64,000 nt of DNA. It comes from Phenylobacterium sp. GTDB lineage: Bacteria; Pseudomonadota; Alphaproteobacteria; Caulobacterales; Caulobacteraceae. The stretch is taken from the NCBI RefSeq assembly GCF_030693625.1, contig NZ_JAUYAF010000076.1, positions 1 to 64,000 of the forward strand, read 5' to 3'. Positions 52,102 through 61,310 of the stretch are shown here, one piece after another. The notes beneath the pieces are model-generated. The model had not been told where the DNA came from. It ran no database searches and worked only from the letters and a program-made list of their open reading frames with translations. Made by a program: the position numbers and the translations under genes. The first letter of the stretch is position 1, and each line of letters begins with the position of its first letter.

Positions 52102-53238
52102 TTACTCGGCCGCCTTCAGGATACTGGCGGCGTCCAGTTCGGCGGCCTTGGCCTCGACGAGCTGGACGATGTGCTCGACCATCTGCTCGTTGTCCATCTT
52201 GTGGTCGGGCTTGCCCGCCACATAGACCATGCCCGCGCCCTTGCCGCCGCCGGTGAAGCCGATGTCGGTCATCAAGGCCTCGCCCGGGCCGTTCACCACG
52301 CAGCCGATGATCGACAGGCTCATGGGCGTGGCGATGTGCGCCAGCCGCGCCTCCAGGGTCTCCACCGTCTTGATGACGTTGAACCCCTGCCGCGCGCAGG
52401 AGGGGCAGGCGATGATGTTGATGCCGCGGTGGCGCAGGCCCAGCGACTTCAGCATGTCGAAGCCGACCTTGATCTCCTCCACCGGGTCAGCGGCCAGGCT
52501 GACCCGGATGGTGTCGCCGATCCCGGCCCACAGCAGGTTGCCCATGCCGATCGAGGACTTGATGGTGCCCGAACGCAGGCCGCCCGCCTCGGTGACGCCG
52601 ACGTGCAGCGGACAGTCGATCTGTTCGGAGAGAAGTTGGTAGGCGGCCACGGTCATGAAGATGTCCGAGGCCTTCACGCTGATCTTGAACTCGTGGAAAT
52701 CGTGGTCCTGCAGGATGCGGGCGTGGTCCAGCGCGCTCTCCACCATCGCCTCGGGGCAGGGCTCGCCGTACTTTTCCAGCAGATGGGGCTCCAGGCTCCC
52801 GGCGTTGACGCCGATGCGCATGGAGCAGCCGTGGTCGCGGGCCGCCTGGATGACTTCACGCACCCGGTCGGGCCGGCCGATATTGCCGGGATTGATCCGC
52901 AGGCAGGCGGCGCCGGCCTTGGCCGCCTCGATGCCGCGTTTGTAGTGGAAATGGATGTCGGCCACGATCGGGACCTTCGAGGCCCTCACGATGGTGGACA
53001 ACGCCGCCGTGGACTCCACGTCGGGGCAGGAGACCCGCACGATGTCGGCCCCGGCCTCCTCCAGCTGGCGGATCTGGCCGATGGTCGCGTTGGCGTCGGC
53101 CGTCAGGGTGTTGGTCATCGACTGCACGGTGATCGGCGCGTCGCCGCCGACCTCCACATTCCCCACCCGGATCTTGCGAGAGGGCCGGCGCGTGATGGCG
53201 CGCCACGGACGGAGGTGGGTGTGATCGTGACCGGTCAT
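52102..53238 (-). CDS. ispG: 4-hydroxy-3-methylbut-2-enyl diphosphate synthase IspG (GcpE)
   Basis: 378 aa from the ATG at 53238. Substrate-binding blocks at the N-terminus: [40 protein letters not shown]. Cluster ligands: [13 protein letters not shown] (two Cys) and [18 protein letters not shown] (Cys, and Glu of the fourth position). The [4Fe-4S] enzyme makes HMBPP in the MEP isoprenoid pathway. The RodZ-like gene lies upstream on the same strand, 156 bp away. Confidence 0.98.
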   Translation of the reverse strand: MTGHDHTHLRPWRAITRRPSRKIRVGNVEVGGDAPITVQSMTNTLTADANATIGQIRQLEEAGADIVRVSCPDVESTAALSTIVRASKVPIVADIHFHYKRGIEAAKAGAACLRINPGNIGRPDRVREVIQAARDHGCSMRIGVNAGSLEPHLLEKYGEPCPEAMVESALDHARILQDHDFHEFKISVKASDIFMTVAAYQLLSEQIDCPLHVGVTEAGGLRSGTIKSSIGMGNLLWAGIGDTIRVSLAADPVEEIKVGFDMLKSLGLRHRGINIIACPSCARQGFNVIKTVETLEARLAHIATPMSLSIIGCVVNGPGEALMTDIGFTGGGKGAGMVYVAGKPDHKMDNEQMVEHIVQLVEAKAAELDAASILKAAE

Positions 53239-53394
53239 GATGTCGGGGAAAATAGGCTCCTCGCCGCGAAATCCCAAGCCCTGCGTGGCGCCTCGGCGAT
53301 CATGCGGACATGACCGCGAGGCGACGATCCACAATACCGCTGCTGGCCGCCGGCTGCGCCGTCCTGCTGGAGCGTGTCGAGATCCCCTGAGGGA

Positions 53395-54408
53395 CTATTC
53401 CGCTGGGGCCGCCAGCTTGGAGACCAGGGTCTGGGGCGCGGGCAGCAGGCCCTTGCTTTGGCCGGCCACGAACACCTGGACCGCCGACGGATCGGCGACG
53501 TCCACGGTCAGGCCCTTGAGCATGGGCGCGCGATAGGCTTCCCCGGCCGCGAGCTGGCGGGCGAAATAGACCGAACCGTCGGCGCCACGCACGATCACCG
53601 AGGTGGGCCGGCGCACCTGCAGGGTGACCACAGAGCCCGCCGCCGGGGCGCCGTAGACCGGGCCCGCCGGAACGAAGGTGGCCGAGAGCGGCGTCGCCGA
53701 AACGGCGGGAACCACCGTCTCGGGATTGGCCTTGGCCAGCTTGGCGGCGTCGTCGGCGGCCTTGCTGGAGCCATCGCCGGCGGTGGCGGCTTCCAGGCCC
53801 GGGGTTTCATAGGGCGTGGGGGTGGTGGATTCCACGGGCGCGGGCAGGGGCGCGCCGAGCGCCACCGGACCGCCGGGGGGCGCAGCAGCGGGCAGGCCGA
53901 CGGCGGAGGCTTCCGGCGCGTTCGCCGCCGGTGGCGCCTGCTCGTTCATGGCCCGCTGGGCGATGTTCCACATGATGATGGCGCCGACGATCAGCAGGCC
54001 GACGATGACGATCGCCATGACCCGCGGGTCACCGTCGCGCCGCACGCCGACCGGCGCGCGCAGGGGTTCGTCAGGGGCCGGCTCGTCCAGCTTGAAGCGC
54101 TCGACTGCGGCCTCGCCGTCCATACCCAGCGCGTTGGCGTAGGCCCGCACATAGCCGATGGTGAAGGGGCGCGAAGGCAGCTCGTCCAGGCGCATCTCTT
54201 CGATCGCCGCCAGATAGGCGCGGCGGATACGCGTGGAGTCGGCCACGTCCTGCAGCGTCAGGCCGCGAAACTCGCGTGCCGACTTCAATGCCGCGCCGAT
54301 GTCAGGTCCGGTGTCCATGGTGGGCATGTAGGAGTCCGCGAGACCGGGATCGCGATCCCCGTCCGCTCGCAAATTCAGATTTGTAACCCCGCCAGTATCG
54401 AGAGGCAT
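53395..54408 (-). CDS. RodZ-like membrane protein (Cro/C1 HTH + DUF4115)
   Basis: 337 aa from the ATG at 54408; Met at 54327 or 54318 is also possible. The HTH is DIGAALKSAREFRGLTLQDV, ADSTRIRRAYLAAIEEMRLD, with SRPFTIGYVRAYANALGMDG. One membrane helix, VMAIVIVGLLIVGAIIMWNI, is followed by a Pro/Ala-rich periplasmic linker and a DUF4115 beta domain (VTLQVRRPTSVIVRGADGSV, LTVDVADPSAVQVFVAGQSK). RodZ anchors MreB to the cell wall machinery. Placement before ispG is a conserved arrangement. Confidence 0.9.
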   Translation of the reverse strand: MPLDTGGVTNLNLRADGDRDPGLADSYMPTMDTGPDIGAALKSAREFRGLTLQDVADSTRIRRAYLAAIEEMRLDELPSRPFTIGYVRAYANALGMDGEAAVERFKLDEPAPDEPLRAPVGVRRDGDPRVMAIVIVGLLIVGAIIMWNIAQRAMNEQAPPAANAPEASAVGLPAAAPPGGPVALGAPLPAPVESTTPTPYETPGLEAATAGDGSSKAADDAAKLAKANPETVVPAVSATPLSATFVPAGPVYGAPAAGSVVTLQVRRPTSVIVRGADGSVYFARQLAAGEAYRAPMLKGLTVDVADPSAVQVFVAGQSKGLLPAPQTLVSKLAAPAE

Positions 54409-54753
54409 GGCTACCTGACACCCCACTGTTTGACCGCGGCTTAACTTCGCGGTTGCGCCCCGCTCCGCCTAAGTGCGGAGTTGTTAATACAACAGACTAG
54501 GTATCACGCTAGACTACGGAATTCAATGCGTTATTTGGTCACTCATGGTTAACTCGCGCTGAAGGCGAGGCGCGAAAGCTGGCCGTTATTTTGCGTCATC
54601 TGGTGCCGCCTGCGCCAGATTGGGACAGTCCGGCTCCGCCCGATCGCGGCCTCGCGGCCCCTTACCAACCCTTATGAGGGCAAACCTTCCACTCAGGTCG
54701 GGTGGGCGGGGAGGGATCGTCTATAACGGCGCGCCAGCCAGGGGGAAGAGAAG
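54409..54753. promoter_or_regulatory. Divergent intergenic region of RodZ-like and methyltransferase genes
   Basis: 345 bp, more AT-rich than its flanks. It contains a GTTAATAC run at about 54483 and an ATGGTTAA (TTAACCAT reversed) at 54545-54552. It must hold both promoters. No ORF or strong hairpin is seen; GGGGGAAGAGAAG just before ATG 54754 is the methyltransferase ribosome-binding site. Confidence 0.5.
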
Positions 54754-55536
54754 ATGCGTGCCGATGAGGTTTCCAAAAACAACCAGGCCGGCTGGGACCG
54801 CCGTGTCGAAGAACAGGACGTCTGGACGCGGCCCGTATCCTCGCAGGACGTGGCCCGCACCCGGCTGGGCGACTGGTCGGTGGTCCTGACCCCTCATATC
54901 CCGGTCCCGCGCGACTGGTTTGGAGAGGTCGGAGGCAAGGACATCCTGGCCCTGGCCTCCGGCGGCGGGCAGCAGGGGCCGATCCTGGCGGCGGCGGGCG
55001 CGCGGGTGACTGTGTTCGACGCCTCGGCCCGGCAACTGGCGCAGGACGAGGCGGTGGCGGCCCGCGAGGGACTTTCCCTCACCACACGCCAGGGCTTCAT
55101 GCACGACCTGTCGGCCTTCGACGACGCCAGCTTCGACCTGATCTTCCACCCCGTCTCCAACTGCTTCGCACCAGAGATCCTGCCGGTGTGGCGCGAGTGC
55201 TTCCGGGTGCTGCGGACGGGTGGGGCGCTGCTGGCGGGCTTCATGAACCCCATGGTCTACGTCTTCGACGCGGCCGCCGAGGAACGCGGTGAGCTGATCG
55301 TGAAGCACGCCCTGCCCTATGCCGACATCACCCACCTGCCGCCCGACGAGCTGGACCGGCGGGTGGCCCGCGACCACACCGTGGAGTTCAGCCACACGCT
55401 GGAGGCGCAGATCGGCGGCCAGCTGCAGGCCGGCTTCGTCCTGACCCACATGTTCGAGGACCGAGATGGCGGCGCGCCCGATACCGGACGCTCCGCCTAT
55501 TTCCCGACCTGCATGGCGACGCGAGCTGTGAAGTGA
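54754..55536 (+). CDS. Class I SAM-dependent methyltransferase
   Basis: 260 aa. SAM-binding: DILALASGGGQQGPILAAAG (the usual GxGxG region as GGGQQG) and VTVFDASARQLAQDEAVAAR. Motif II/III: DDASFDLIFHPVSNCFAPEI, ECFRVLRTGGALLAGFMNPM. The C-terminal HTLEAQIGGQLQAGFVLTHM may bind substrate. No substrate can be named. An extragenic palindrome starts 13 bp after the stop. Confidence 0.88.
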   Translation: MRADEVSKNNQAGWDRRVEEQDVWTRPVSSQDVARTRLGDWSVVLTPHIPVPRDWFGEVGGKDILALASGGGQQGPILAAAGARVTVFDASARQLAQDEAVAAREGLSLTTRQGFMHDLSAFDDASFDLIFHPVSNCFAPEILPVWRECFRVLRTGGALLAGFMNPMVYVFDAAAEERGELIVKHALPYADITHLPPDELDRRVARDHTVEFSHTLEAQIGGQLQAGFVLTHMFEDRDGGAPDTGRSAYFPTCMATRAVK

Positions 55537-55548
55537 CGATAAGCAATC

Positions 55549-55643
55549 GTCATCCCGGTCGCAGCGAAGCGGAGAGCCGGGACCTAGGGGCCGAGCGCTC
55601 CGCCCCTGGTCCCGGATCGGCCTTGCAGGCCGTCCGGGATGAC
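55549..55643. repeat. Nested palindromic extragenic repeat, copy 4
   Basis: Outer arms GTCATCCCGG (55549-55558) and CCGGGATGAC (55634-55643), identical to those of copy 1. The inner GAAGCGGAGAGCCGGGACC is the reverse complement of the copy 1 sequence around 3520-3540 with one change, so the element is inserted in the opposite direction. It separates two convergent genes. Confidence 0.75.
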
Positions 55644-55651
55644 GTGGTCAA

Positions 55652-56413
55652 CTAGGCGTTCGCGGTCACCGGCGGCATCTGGTAGGGCGGCGCGCCGGGC
55701 GGACGGCCGATCCAGATCTGCCCGCTGCGGGCCATCACCTGGCCGTCAGCGTCGAACAGGGCGACGCCCGCGAAGTGCTTGCGGCCCTCGACCCGGTCGG
55801 CCCAGGCGACGACGACATAGGTCTCGCCGGCCTTGGGCTTCACGAGAACCTCGCCGGCCATGGTGCCCAGCAGGCCCACGGGGGTCTCGGTCTTCACCCA
55901 CCAGGCCATGGAGCCCGAGCAGTCGAGCGCCGCCCAGGTGATCTCGTCGGGCATGGTCCCATCGGGGTTGGCGAAGTTGGCGTGCGGGGTCCAGAGGCCG
56001 GCGCAGGTTCCCAGAGGCGCGCCGTCGATCTGGCCGACGTGAACGCCCAGGCCCTCGCCGTCCTCACGCTCGATGCAGCAGGAGAAGCAGCCGCGATGCA
56101 GGGACTTCTGCGCGAACCGCGAGGCGGCCTGATAGCGACGGGCCTCTTCCACCGTGGGCGGGGTCGGCGGCATGGGGATGGCGTCGTCGGCGGCCGGCTT
56201 GGCCGAGCCGAGCGGCTGGCCCTCGGCGTTGCTCAGCACCACGCTGCCGTCCTCACCGGGGGTGAGGGTGACGGGGACGTCCAGCGGAACCCCGCTGCGC
56301 AGCATGGCGCTGCCGCGGCCGCCGACCGCATTGGAGAGCACGCCGCAGATATAGCCGCCGTTGGCGGTGACGGGCGGGCCGCGGAATTGTCTCGGAACAA
56401 TGATCTCGGACAT
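55652..56413 (-). CDS. PaaI/hotdog-fold thioesterase-like protein
   Basis: 253 aa. The first 60 residues (RQFRGPPVTANGGYICGVLS, DVPVTLTPGEDGSVVLSNAE) and the later WAALDCSGSMAWWVKTE then VGLLGTMAGEVLVKPKAGE resemble two hotdog-type halves of an acyl-CoA thioesterase. CFSCCIEREDGEGL provides a Cys pair. The catalytic residues are not certain. The 3' end abuts the extragenic repeat. Confidence 0.7.
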   Translation of the reverse strand: MSEIIVPRQFRGPPVTANGGYICGVLSNAVGGRGSAMLRSGVPLDVPVTLTPGEDGSVVLSNAEGQPLGSAKPAADDAIPMPPTPPTVEEARRYQAASRFAQKSLHRGCFSCCIEREDGEGLGVHVGQIDGAPLGTCAGLWTPHANFANPDGTMPDEITWAALDCSGSMAWWVKTETPVGLLGTMAGEVLVKPKAGETYVVVAWADRVEGRKHFAGVALFDADGQVMARSGQIWIGRPPGAPPYQMPPVTANA

Positions 56414-56532
56414 GGGAAATAGATCTCAGGTTCGTTGAAATGAAAAAGGCTATGTCCGTTCTCTGCCGTCCGACGACGGACTCTGCAATGGGTCTGGGCC
56501 TTGGGACGTAGCTCAATTGGCTTGCGGCCTGC

Positions 56533-57411
56533 CTATTGAGCCTGCGGTTGGCGGCTCTTGTTCAGCAACTCGAGATAGCGGTGAAGGCTCCCGGGCGGCA
56601 GGCTTCCGCGGTCTTGAAGCTTGGCGATGAGGTGACCCACTAGGTCGAAGCTGTCGTAGCAGTAGTGAGCGATCAGCGCTGTTCGGCGCAGGATTTCATC
56701 GTCCCACGACTCGACCCGCGCGAAGTCCTTCATGTAGACGATGTCGGCCTCCAGCAGCTGGTTGAAGGGAGCCCGGTCGCTGTTTCTGCGCCGCACGGGT
56801 GAGATCGACCAGCGTTTCACATCGGTGAAGCAGTGCGGAATGTAGCCTTGGTCACGCATCCAGACGTCGACCTCGCCGAACGATGGCTGGTTCTCGTAGA
56901 GCGGGACGAAAGACACTTCCAGCTGGATCATGCAGCAGTCCCGCAGCCGTTCGACGCCATGCTGAAGCACCTGAAGCTCGGCCCCCTGAATATCCATCTT
57001 CAGATAGTCGAGGTTCGGCAGGTGCTCCACCGCGTCGAGGCGGGTGGTGGTGACCCGCTCGGAGCCGTGAATCTCACCGAAGGCGGTAAAGCCGTTGAAG
57101 AAGGCCAGGCCGGGTGAGGAGGGTTGCAGCAGGGAGGTCATTCCTGACGCAGGACTGGCCAGGTGAAGCATTTGCTCAGAGCCATCGCCCAGGATCTGGG
57201 TGAAAAGCGCGAGGTCCCCCCCGTAAATCCGCCTCAGTTCGTCGTGTTGCCGAACGTCGGCGTCAAAGGCGTTGAGCCGGGCAAGGCCGAGGTCGATCAG
57301 CTTCTTGTACGGCGGCGTCTCGGCGATGGCCGCGGCGCCGATGTCGGCGACCTCAATCTTGCCGCCACAGCCCAGGAGTTCGGCGATTTCGGGAGGCGGC
57401 TCTTCGGGCAT
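56533..57411 (-). CDS. FkbM-family methyltransferase
   Basis: 292 aa. The family motif is LDYLKMDIQGAELQVLQHGV, followed by IQLEVSFVPLYENQPSFGEV. VTTTRLDAVEHLPN and NAFDADVRQHDELRRIYGGD are adjoining blocks. FkbM enzymes O-methylate sugars or other small molecules, often in cell-surface glycan pathways. No glycan cluster is visible nearby. Its promoter probably lies in the shared region with the divergent reductase. Confidence 0.88.
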   Translation of the reverse strand: MPEEPPPEIAELLGCGGKIEVADIGAAAIAETPPYKKLIDLGLARLNAFDADVRQHDELRRIYGGDLALFTQILGDGSEQMLHLASPASGMTSLLQPSSPGLAFFNGFTAFGEIHGSERVTTTRLDAVEHLPNLDYLKMDIQGAELQVLQHGVERLRDCCMIQLEVSFVPLYENQPSFGEVDVWMRDQGYIPHCFTDVKRWSISPVRRRNSDRAPFNQLLEADIVYMKDFARVESWDDEILRRTALIAHYCYDSFDLVGHLIAKLQDRGSLPPGSLHRYLELLNKSRQPQAQ

Positions 57412-57568
57412 GTCCTGGGTTCGTCCGCTTCGCTCGGGCCCTTCTCTTACCGGCGGCCTGTCTGCATGGGGAGTTAATTTGCAGGCGGGCCGAAGCTCCC
57501 GGGCTGGGAGGGTTTACTTGGGCGCAGCGTTCGCGGCAGGGTCGGCCAAATTCAAAAGGGAGTGGCGC

Positions 57569-58720
57569 ATGAACCCCAAGGCCGAATTCGACATCATCGT
57601 CTATGGCGCCACCGGCTTCACCGGGCGTCTGGTGGCCGAGCACCTCGCCAAGCAATACGGCGTCGGCGGCGACGTGAAGTGGGCCATGGCTGGCCGCTCC
57701 GCCGATAAGCTGACCTCGGTCCGCGACGAGATCGGCGCGCCCAAGGACACCCCCCTGATCGTGGCCGACGCCTCGGACCCGGCTTCGGTGAAGGCCATGG
57801 TCTCCCGCGCCAAGGCGATCCTCACCACGGTCGGCCCCTACCAGCTCTATGGCTCGGACCTGGTGGCCGAGTGCGCCGCCCAGGGGACCGACTATCTCGA
57901 TCTCTCGGGCGAGCCCAACTGGATGGCGGAGATGATCGGCAAGCATGAGGCCGCCGCCAAGCAGAGCGGCGCGCGCATCCTGTTCTCCTGCGGCTTCGAC
58001 TCCATTCCCTTCGAGCTGGGGGTCTACTTCGCCCAGAAGACCGCCAAGGAAAAACTCGGCGCCATGGTCCCCCGCGTGAAGGGCCGGATGCGCCGGATGC
58101 TGGGCGGCCTGTCGGGCGGCACGGCGGCCTCGGGCCGCGCCACCATGGCGGCGCTGCAGAAGGACCCCAGCCTGTTCGCCTTGATGATCAACCCCTTCGC
58201 CCTGACCCCGGGCTTCACCGGCCCGGCCCAGCCGCCTGGCAACAAGCAGGAGCACGACCCCGACGTCGGCGCTGACGTCGGCCCCTTCATGATGGCGGCG
58301 ATCAACACCAAGAACGTCCACCGCTCCAACCTGCTGCAGGGCCACCCCTACGGGACTGACTTCGTCTATGACGAGATGTCGATCATCGATCCGAGGGCGC
58401 CCGCCGCCTTCGCCGACATGCCCGCCGAGGGCGGTCCGCAGCCGGGTGAAGGCCCCAGCAAGGAAGAGCGGGAGGCTGGTTTCTACGACTGCCTCTTCAT
58501 CGGCATCGCCCCGGACGGCCGCAAGGTTCAGGTCTCGGTCTATGGCGACAAGGACCCGGGCTACGGCTCCACCTCCAAGATCATCGCCGAGACGGCAATC
58601 ACCCTCGTGAACGCCCCCGACGTGGCGGGCGGTATCTGGACGCCCGGCGCGGCTCTGGGCGACCGGCTGGTGACGCGGCTGTCGGACAAGGCGGGCCTGA
58701 CCTTCAAGGTCGAGAGCTGA
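57569..58720 (+). CDS. Saccharopine dehydrogenase-like NAD(P)-binding reductase
   Basis: 383 aa from the ATG at 57569, with AAAAGGGAG upstream. The Rossmann N-terminus is FDIIVYGATGFTGRLVAEHL, next DVKWAMAGRSADKLTSVRDE. TVGPYQLYGSDLVAECAAQG and DYLDLSGEPNW are conserved. The family includes the mycobacterial trans-acting enoyl reductases for polyketide lipids and eukaryotic SCCPDH. It probably reduces a lipid or CoA-linked intermediate; this is uncertain. Confidence 0.92.
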   Translation: MNPKAEFDIIVYGATGFTGRLVAEHLAKQYGVGGDVKWAMAGRSADKLTSVRDEIGAPKDTPLIVADASDPASVKAMVSRAKAILTTVGPYQLYGSDLVAECAAQGTDYLDLSGEPNWMAEMIGKHEAAAKQSGARILFSCGFDSIPFELGVYFAQKTAKEKLGAMVPRVKGRMRRMLGGLSGGTAASGRATMAALQKDPSLFALMINPFALTPGFTGPAQPPGNKQEHDPDVGADVGPFMMAAINTKNVHRSNLLQGHPYGTDFVYDEMSIIDPRAPAAFADMPAEGGPQPGEGPSKEEREAGFYDCLFIGIAPDGRKVQVSVYGDKDPGYGSTSKIIAETAITLVNAPDVAGGIWTPGAALGDRLVTRLSDKAGLTFKVES

Positions 58721-58766
58721 AGCCCGTCCTGGCGCGTTAGACGCTCAGGACCTTGAAGGAATATCC

Positions 58767-59246
58767 ATGAGCGTTGCGTTCACCAAGGAAGGGGATGCGG
58801 AGGCCACCGCTGCCGACCTCCCCGACCGCCCGATCTCGCCGCACCCGAACCTGGTGACGCCGGAAGGCCTGGCCTTCATCGACGCCGCCCTTGCCCAGGC
58901 GCGCGCCGACTATGCCGCGGCCCAGCACGCCGGCGGCATCGAGGCCGACCGCACCGCCATGGCCAGGGCCACCCGCGACCTGCGCTACTATTCCGCCCGC
59001 CGCGCCAACGCCCAGCTCATCGAGCCCAGTGATGACACCGACACCGTCCGTTTCGGCGGCGGCGTCACCATCGATCGCGAGGACGGCCGCCGGCAGACCT
59101 TCCGCATCGTCGGCGAGGACGAGGCCGACCCGGCCCAGGGCACGGTGTCTCACGTTTCCCCCCTGGCGCGCGCCTTGATGGGCAAGTCCGTCGGCGACAC
59201 CGCCATGCTGGCGGGCGCCGAGGTGGAGATCGTCGCCGTCGGCTAA
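58767..59246 (+). CDS. GreA/GreB-like transcript-cleavage factor family protein
   Basis: 159 aa. N-terminal part: ISPHPNLVTPEGLAFIDAAL, with a helix pair. The C-terminal Gre domain is RRQTFRIVGEDEADPAQGTV, then SHVSPLARALMGKSVGDTAM. Gre factors stimulate RNA polymerase backtracking cleavage by acidic residues at the tip of the coiled coil. The coiled coil here is not rich in the usual Asp/Glu pair, so it may be a regulator (Rnk- or GreA-like) rather than a true GreA. Confidence 0.82.
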   Translation: MSVAFTKEGDAEATAADLPDRPISPHPNLVTPEGLAFIDAALAQARADYAAAQHAGGIEADRTAMARATRDLRYYSARRANAQLIEPSDDTDTVRFGGGVTIDREDGRRQTFRIVGEDEADPAQGTVSHVSPLARALMGKSVGDTAMLAGAEVEIVAVG

Positions 59247-59356
59247 TTCCATGGAACAAGGTTCTCCGAGACTTGGCGCGGGGCCCACAAGCTGCGACAT
59301 TCTCGGCAGCCGCCCGGGCTGATCGGCCGGCGTGATAGCGTCCCGGGGGGGATGAG

Positions 59357-60142
59357 ATGGCTGCAATTTCTGATGGCGCACCCGCGCCGGTCGGCCGGGA
59401 CGAGGGCTTTTTCGTCCGGGGCGCCGCCGCAATGGCCCTGCTGATCGTCGCAGGGTTCTCCGTTCAACTGGCGATGGGGCGCTCGAGCTTCTCCGCCCCG
59501 CCACTCGTTCACGCCCACGCGATCGTGTTCATGGGTTGGGTCGCGATCTATCTGCTGCAGAACGTTTTCGCGGCGACGGGGCAGGCGGCCTTGCACCGCC
59601 GTCTTGGCTGGATCGCCGCGGCCTGGGTGGTGCCCATGCTGATCCTCGGGTTCGCGGTGACGCTCGCGATCGTGCGCCGCGGCGGCGTGCCGTTCTTCTT
59701 CCTGCCGCAGCAATTTCTGATCTTCGACCCGGTGTCGTTGCTGACCTTCGCCGGCCTGACCATCGCCGCGATCCTGATGCGCAGGCAGACCGATTGGCAC
59801 CGCCGCCTGCATTTCTGCGCGATGTCGATCTTGCTCGGCCCAGGCTTCGGGCGATTGCTGCCTATGCCCCTGCTCGCGCCCTGGGCCTGGGAGGCGACCC
59901 TTGTGGTGTGCCTGATCTTCCCCTTGGCGGGGATGTGGTTCGACAAGCGTCGCAGCGGCCGCGCGCATCCGGCCTGGAGCTGGGGCGTCGCTGCGATGAT
60001 CGGCTCCCTGCTGGTGACGGAGGCGATCACCTACAGTCCGGTCGGCGACGCGATTTATCGCGCCGCCGTGGCCGGATCGCCGGGGGCCGCCGTGGCGCCC
60101 CTGGCGTTCCCGGCGCCGCCCGGGCCCCCAGCCGCCGGCTAA
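59357..60142 (+). CDS. Hypothetical integral membrane protein (about 6-7 helices)
   Basis: 261 aa. Helices include GAAAMALLIVAGFSVQLAM, AHAIVFMGWVAIYLLQNVF, LGWIAAAWVVPMLILGFAVT, SLLTFAGLTIAAILMRRQTD, and EATLVVCLIFPLAGMWFDKR. HAHAIVFMGWVAIYLLQN and DWHRRLHFCAMSILLGPGFG contain His residues that could bind haem, similar to DUF2306-type proteins, but the assignment is weak. Its stop overlaps the stop of the convergent nucleotidyltransferase by 4 bp. Confidence 0.75.
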   Translation: MAAISDGAPAPVGRDEGFFVRGAAAMALLIVAGFSVQLAMGRSSFSAPPLVHAHAIVFMGWVAIYLLQNVFAATGQAALHRRLGWIAAAWVVPMLILGFAVTLAIVRRGGVPFFFLPQQFLIFDPVSLLTFAGLTIAAILMRRQTDWHRRLHFCAMSILLGPGFGRLLPMPLLAPWAWEATLVVCLIFPLAGMWFDKRRSGRAHPAWSWGVAAMIGSLLVTEAITYSPVGDAIYRAAVAGSPGAAVAPLAFPAPPGPPAAG

Positions 60143-61149
60143 CCCCGCCGTCCCCGGCCACCCGGCCGGATGGGGGAGGGCGCCGACTGGCCGCCGCGCG
60201 TACGCACGCCCGCGTCCTGCCAGCGGGGCCGCCAGGCGCCGTGCGCGCCCTTGGTGGCGGACCCCGCCATCGCCTCCCACTTCACGGCGTAGCGGATGAA
60301 GGCCAGGGTCTCCGTCACCGCCTGCGGATCGGCGGGCGCCAGCTTGTGGGCCAGCACCGATCGCCCGATGGCCCAGGACCGGTCGATCAGCCCCGCCCAT
60401 TTCGCATCGAGCCGCCCCTTGGCCCAGGCGCTGGCGGCCTTCTTCGAGGTCACCGTCCCGGTCTCCAGGCTGTGCAGCATCCGGCAGTACTGGGTGACGA
60501 TGAACGCCTGCAACCAGTTGGCGTCGATGGCCACCGACCCGCCCAGCCACAGGGTGGTCACCCGGCGGAACAGGGTGCGAATCTCCGCCCGCAGGGCGTC
60601 GGGCGTCACGGGGTCCACCAGCTGGTCGGGCGGGGGGCCGGCGAGCACGACGCCCTTCTCCCGCAGACACCAGCGCACCACCAGGCTGTTGTCGTGCTCG
60701 GACCGCACCAGGCGGCTGGCGCCGTTGTCGAGATAGAGGAACGGATAGGCCCGGGCCGGCATGTCGGCCATGCCCGGATCGGCCCAGCCCGGCGCGCGCG
60801 GCTCCTCCGGAGGGTCGCGAGGCTCGGGGCTCCAGCGCCGCAGGACGGCGGCCGGCGCATAGGAGCCCTCCAGATGCTGCGCCCAGGGCGAGGGCAGCTT
60901 GAAGAGCTCGGCATGCGTGGCTTGCAGGGCGGGCTGTTGGGCGAGCGGCACGTCGCGGGCGGTGACGATCAGGAAATCGACGTCGCTCTGTTCGTCGGCG
61001 TCGCCGACGGCGAAGGAGCCCTGCAGATAGGCCCCCACAAAGTTGTCGCCGAGCACGGCCTGGGCGCGGATCACAAGCTGGTGGAGCACGCCGTTGAGGT
61101 CGGCATAGGGGGTCGCGCCCTCGGGCGTCGGGGTGTGGGATTGGGGCAT
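60139..61149 (-). CDS. Nucleotidyltransferase with DUF4111-like (AadA-type) domain
   Basis: 336 aa from the ATG at 61149. The polymerase-beta-type motif is YLQGSFAVGDADEQSDVDFL (Gly-Ser then Asp-x-Asp). The C-terminal part, LWLGGSVAIDANWLQAFIVT then TSKKAASAWAKGRLDAKWAG, is like the helical domain of aminoglycoside nucleotidyltransferases. It ends with an Arg/Gly-rich tail that relatives lack. It may adenylylate an aminoglycoside-like compound; no resistance claim can be made. Confidence 0.82.
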   Translation of the reverse strand: MPQSHTPTPEGATPYADLNGVLHQLVIRAQAVLGDNFVGAYLQGSFAVGDADEQSDVDFLIVTARDVPLAQQPALQATHAELFKLPSPWAQHLEGSYAPAAVLRRWSPEPRDPPEEPRAPGWADPGMADMPARAYPFLYLDNGASRLVRSEHDNSLVVRWCLREKGVVLAGPPPDQLVDPVTPDALRAEIRTLFRRVTTLWLGGSVAIDANWLQAFIVTQYCRMLHSLETGTVTSKKAASAWAKGRLDAKWAGLIDRSWAIGRSVLAHKLAPADPQAVTETLAFIRYAVKWEAMAGSATKGAHGAWRPRWQDAGVRTRGGQSAPSPIRPGGRGRRG

Positions 61150-61310
61150 GGAAGATCCGTGGTCGGAACCGGCGCACACGGGCGCGGGCTCGAATGAGAG
61201 CAATGATCGGGAAAGCGAGGCGCGCTGGGCGCCGCCCGGTCAGCTGTCTGTGGCCACGAATGAGTCCTCCAACGGGAGGGGAGAGCCTAAACCCGCGTCG
61301 CGTCGCGCGT

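Noticed and set aside
53310..53390. Short plus-strand ORF ([15 protein letters not shown]...) between ispG and the RodZ-like gene
   Set aside because: No good ribosome-binding site, wrong orientation relative to the local operon, and no further evidence of coding.
56503..56525. GGGACGTAGCTCAATTGGC resembling a tRNA D-arm
   Set aside because: No anticodon arm, T-arm or acceptor match follows within 80 bases, and the FkbM-type gene ends just beyond.
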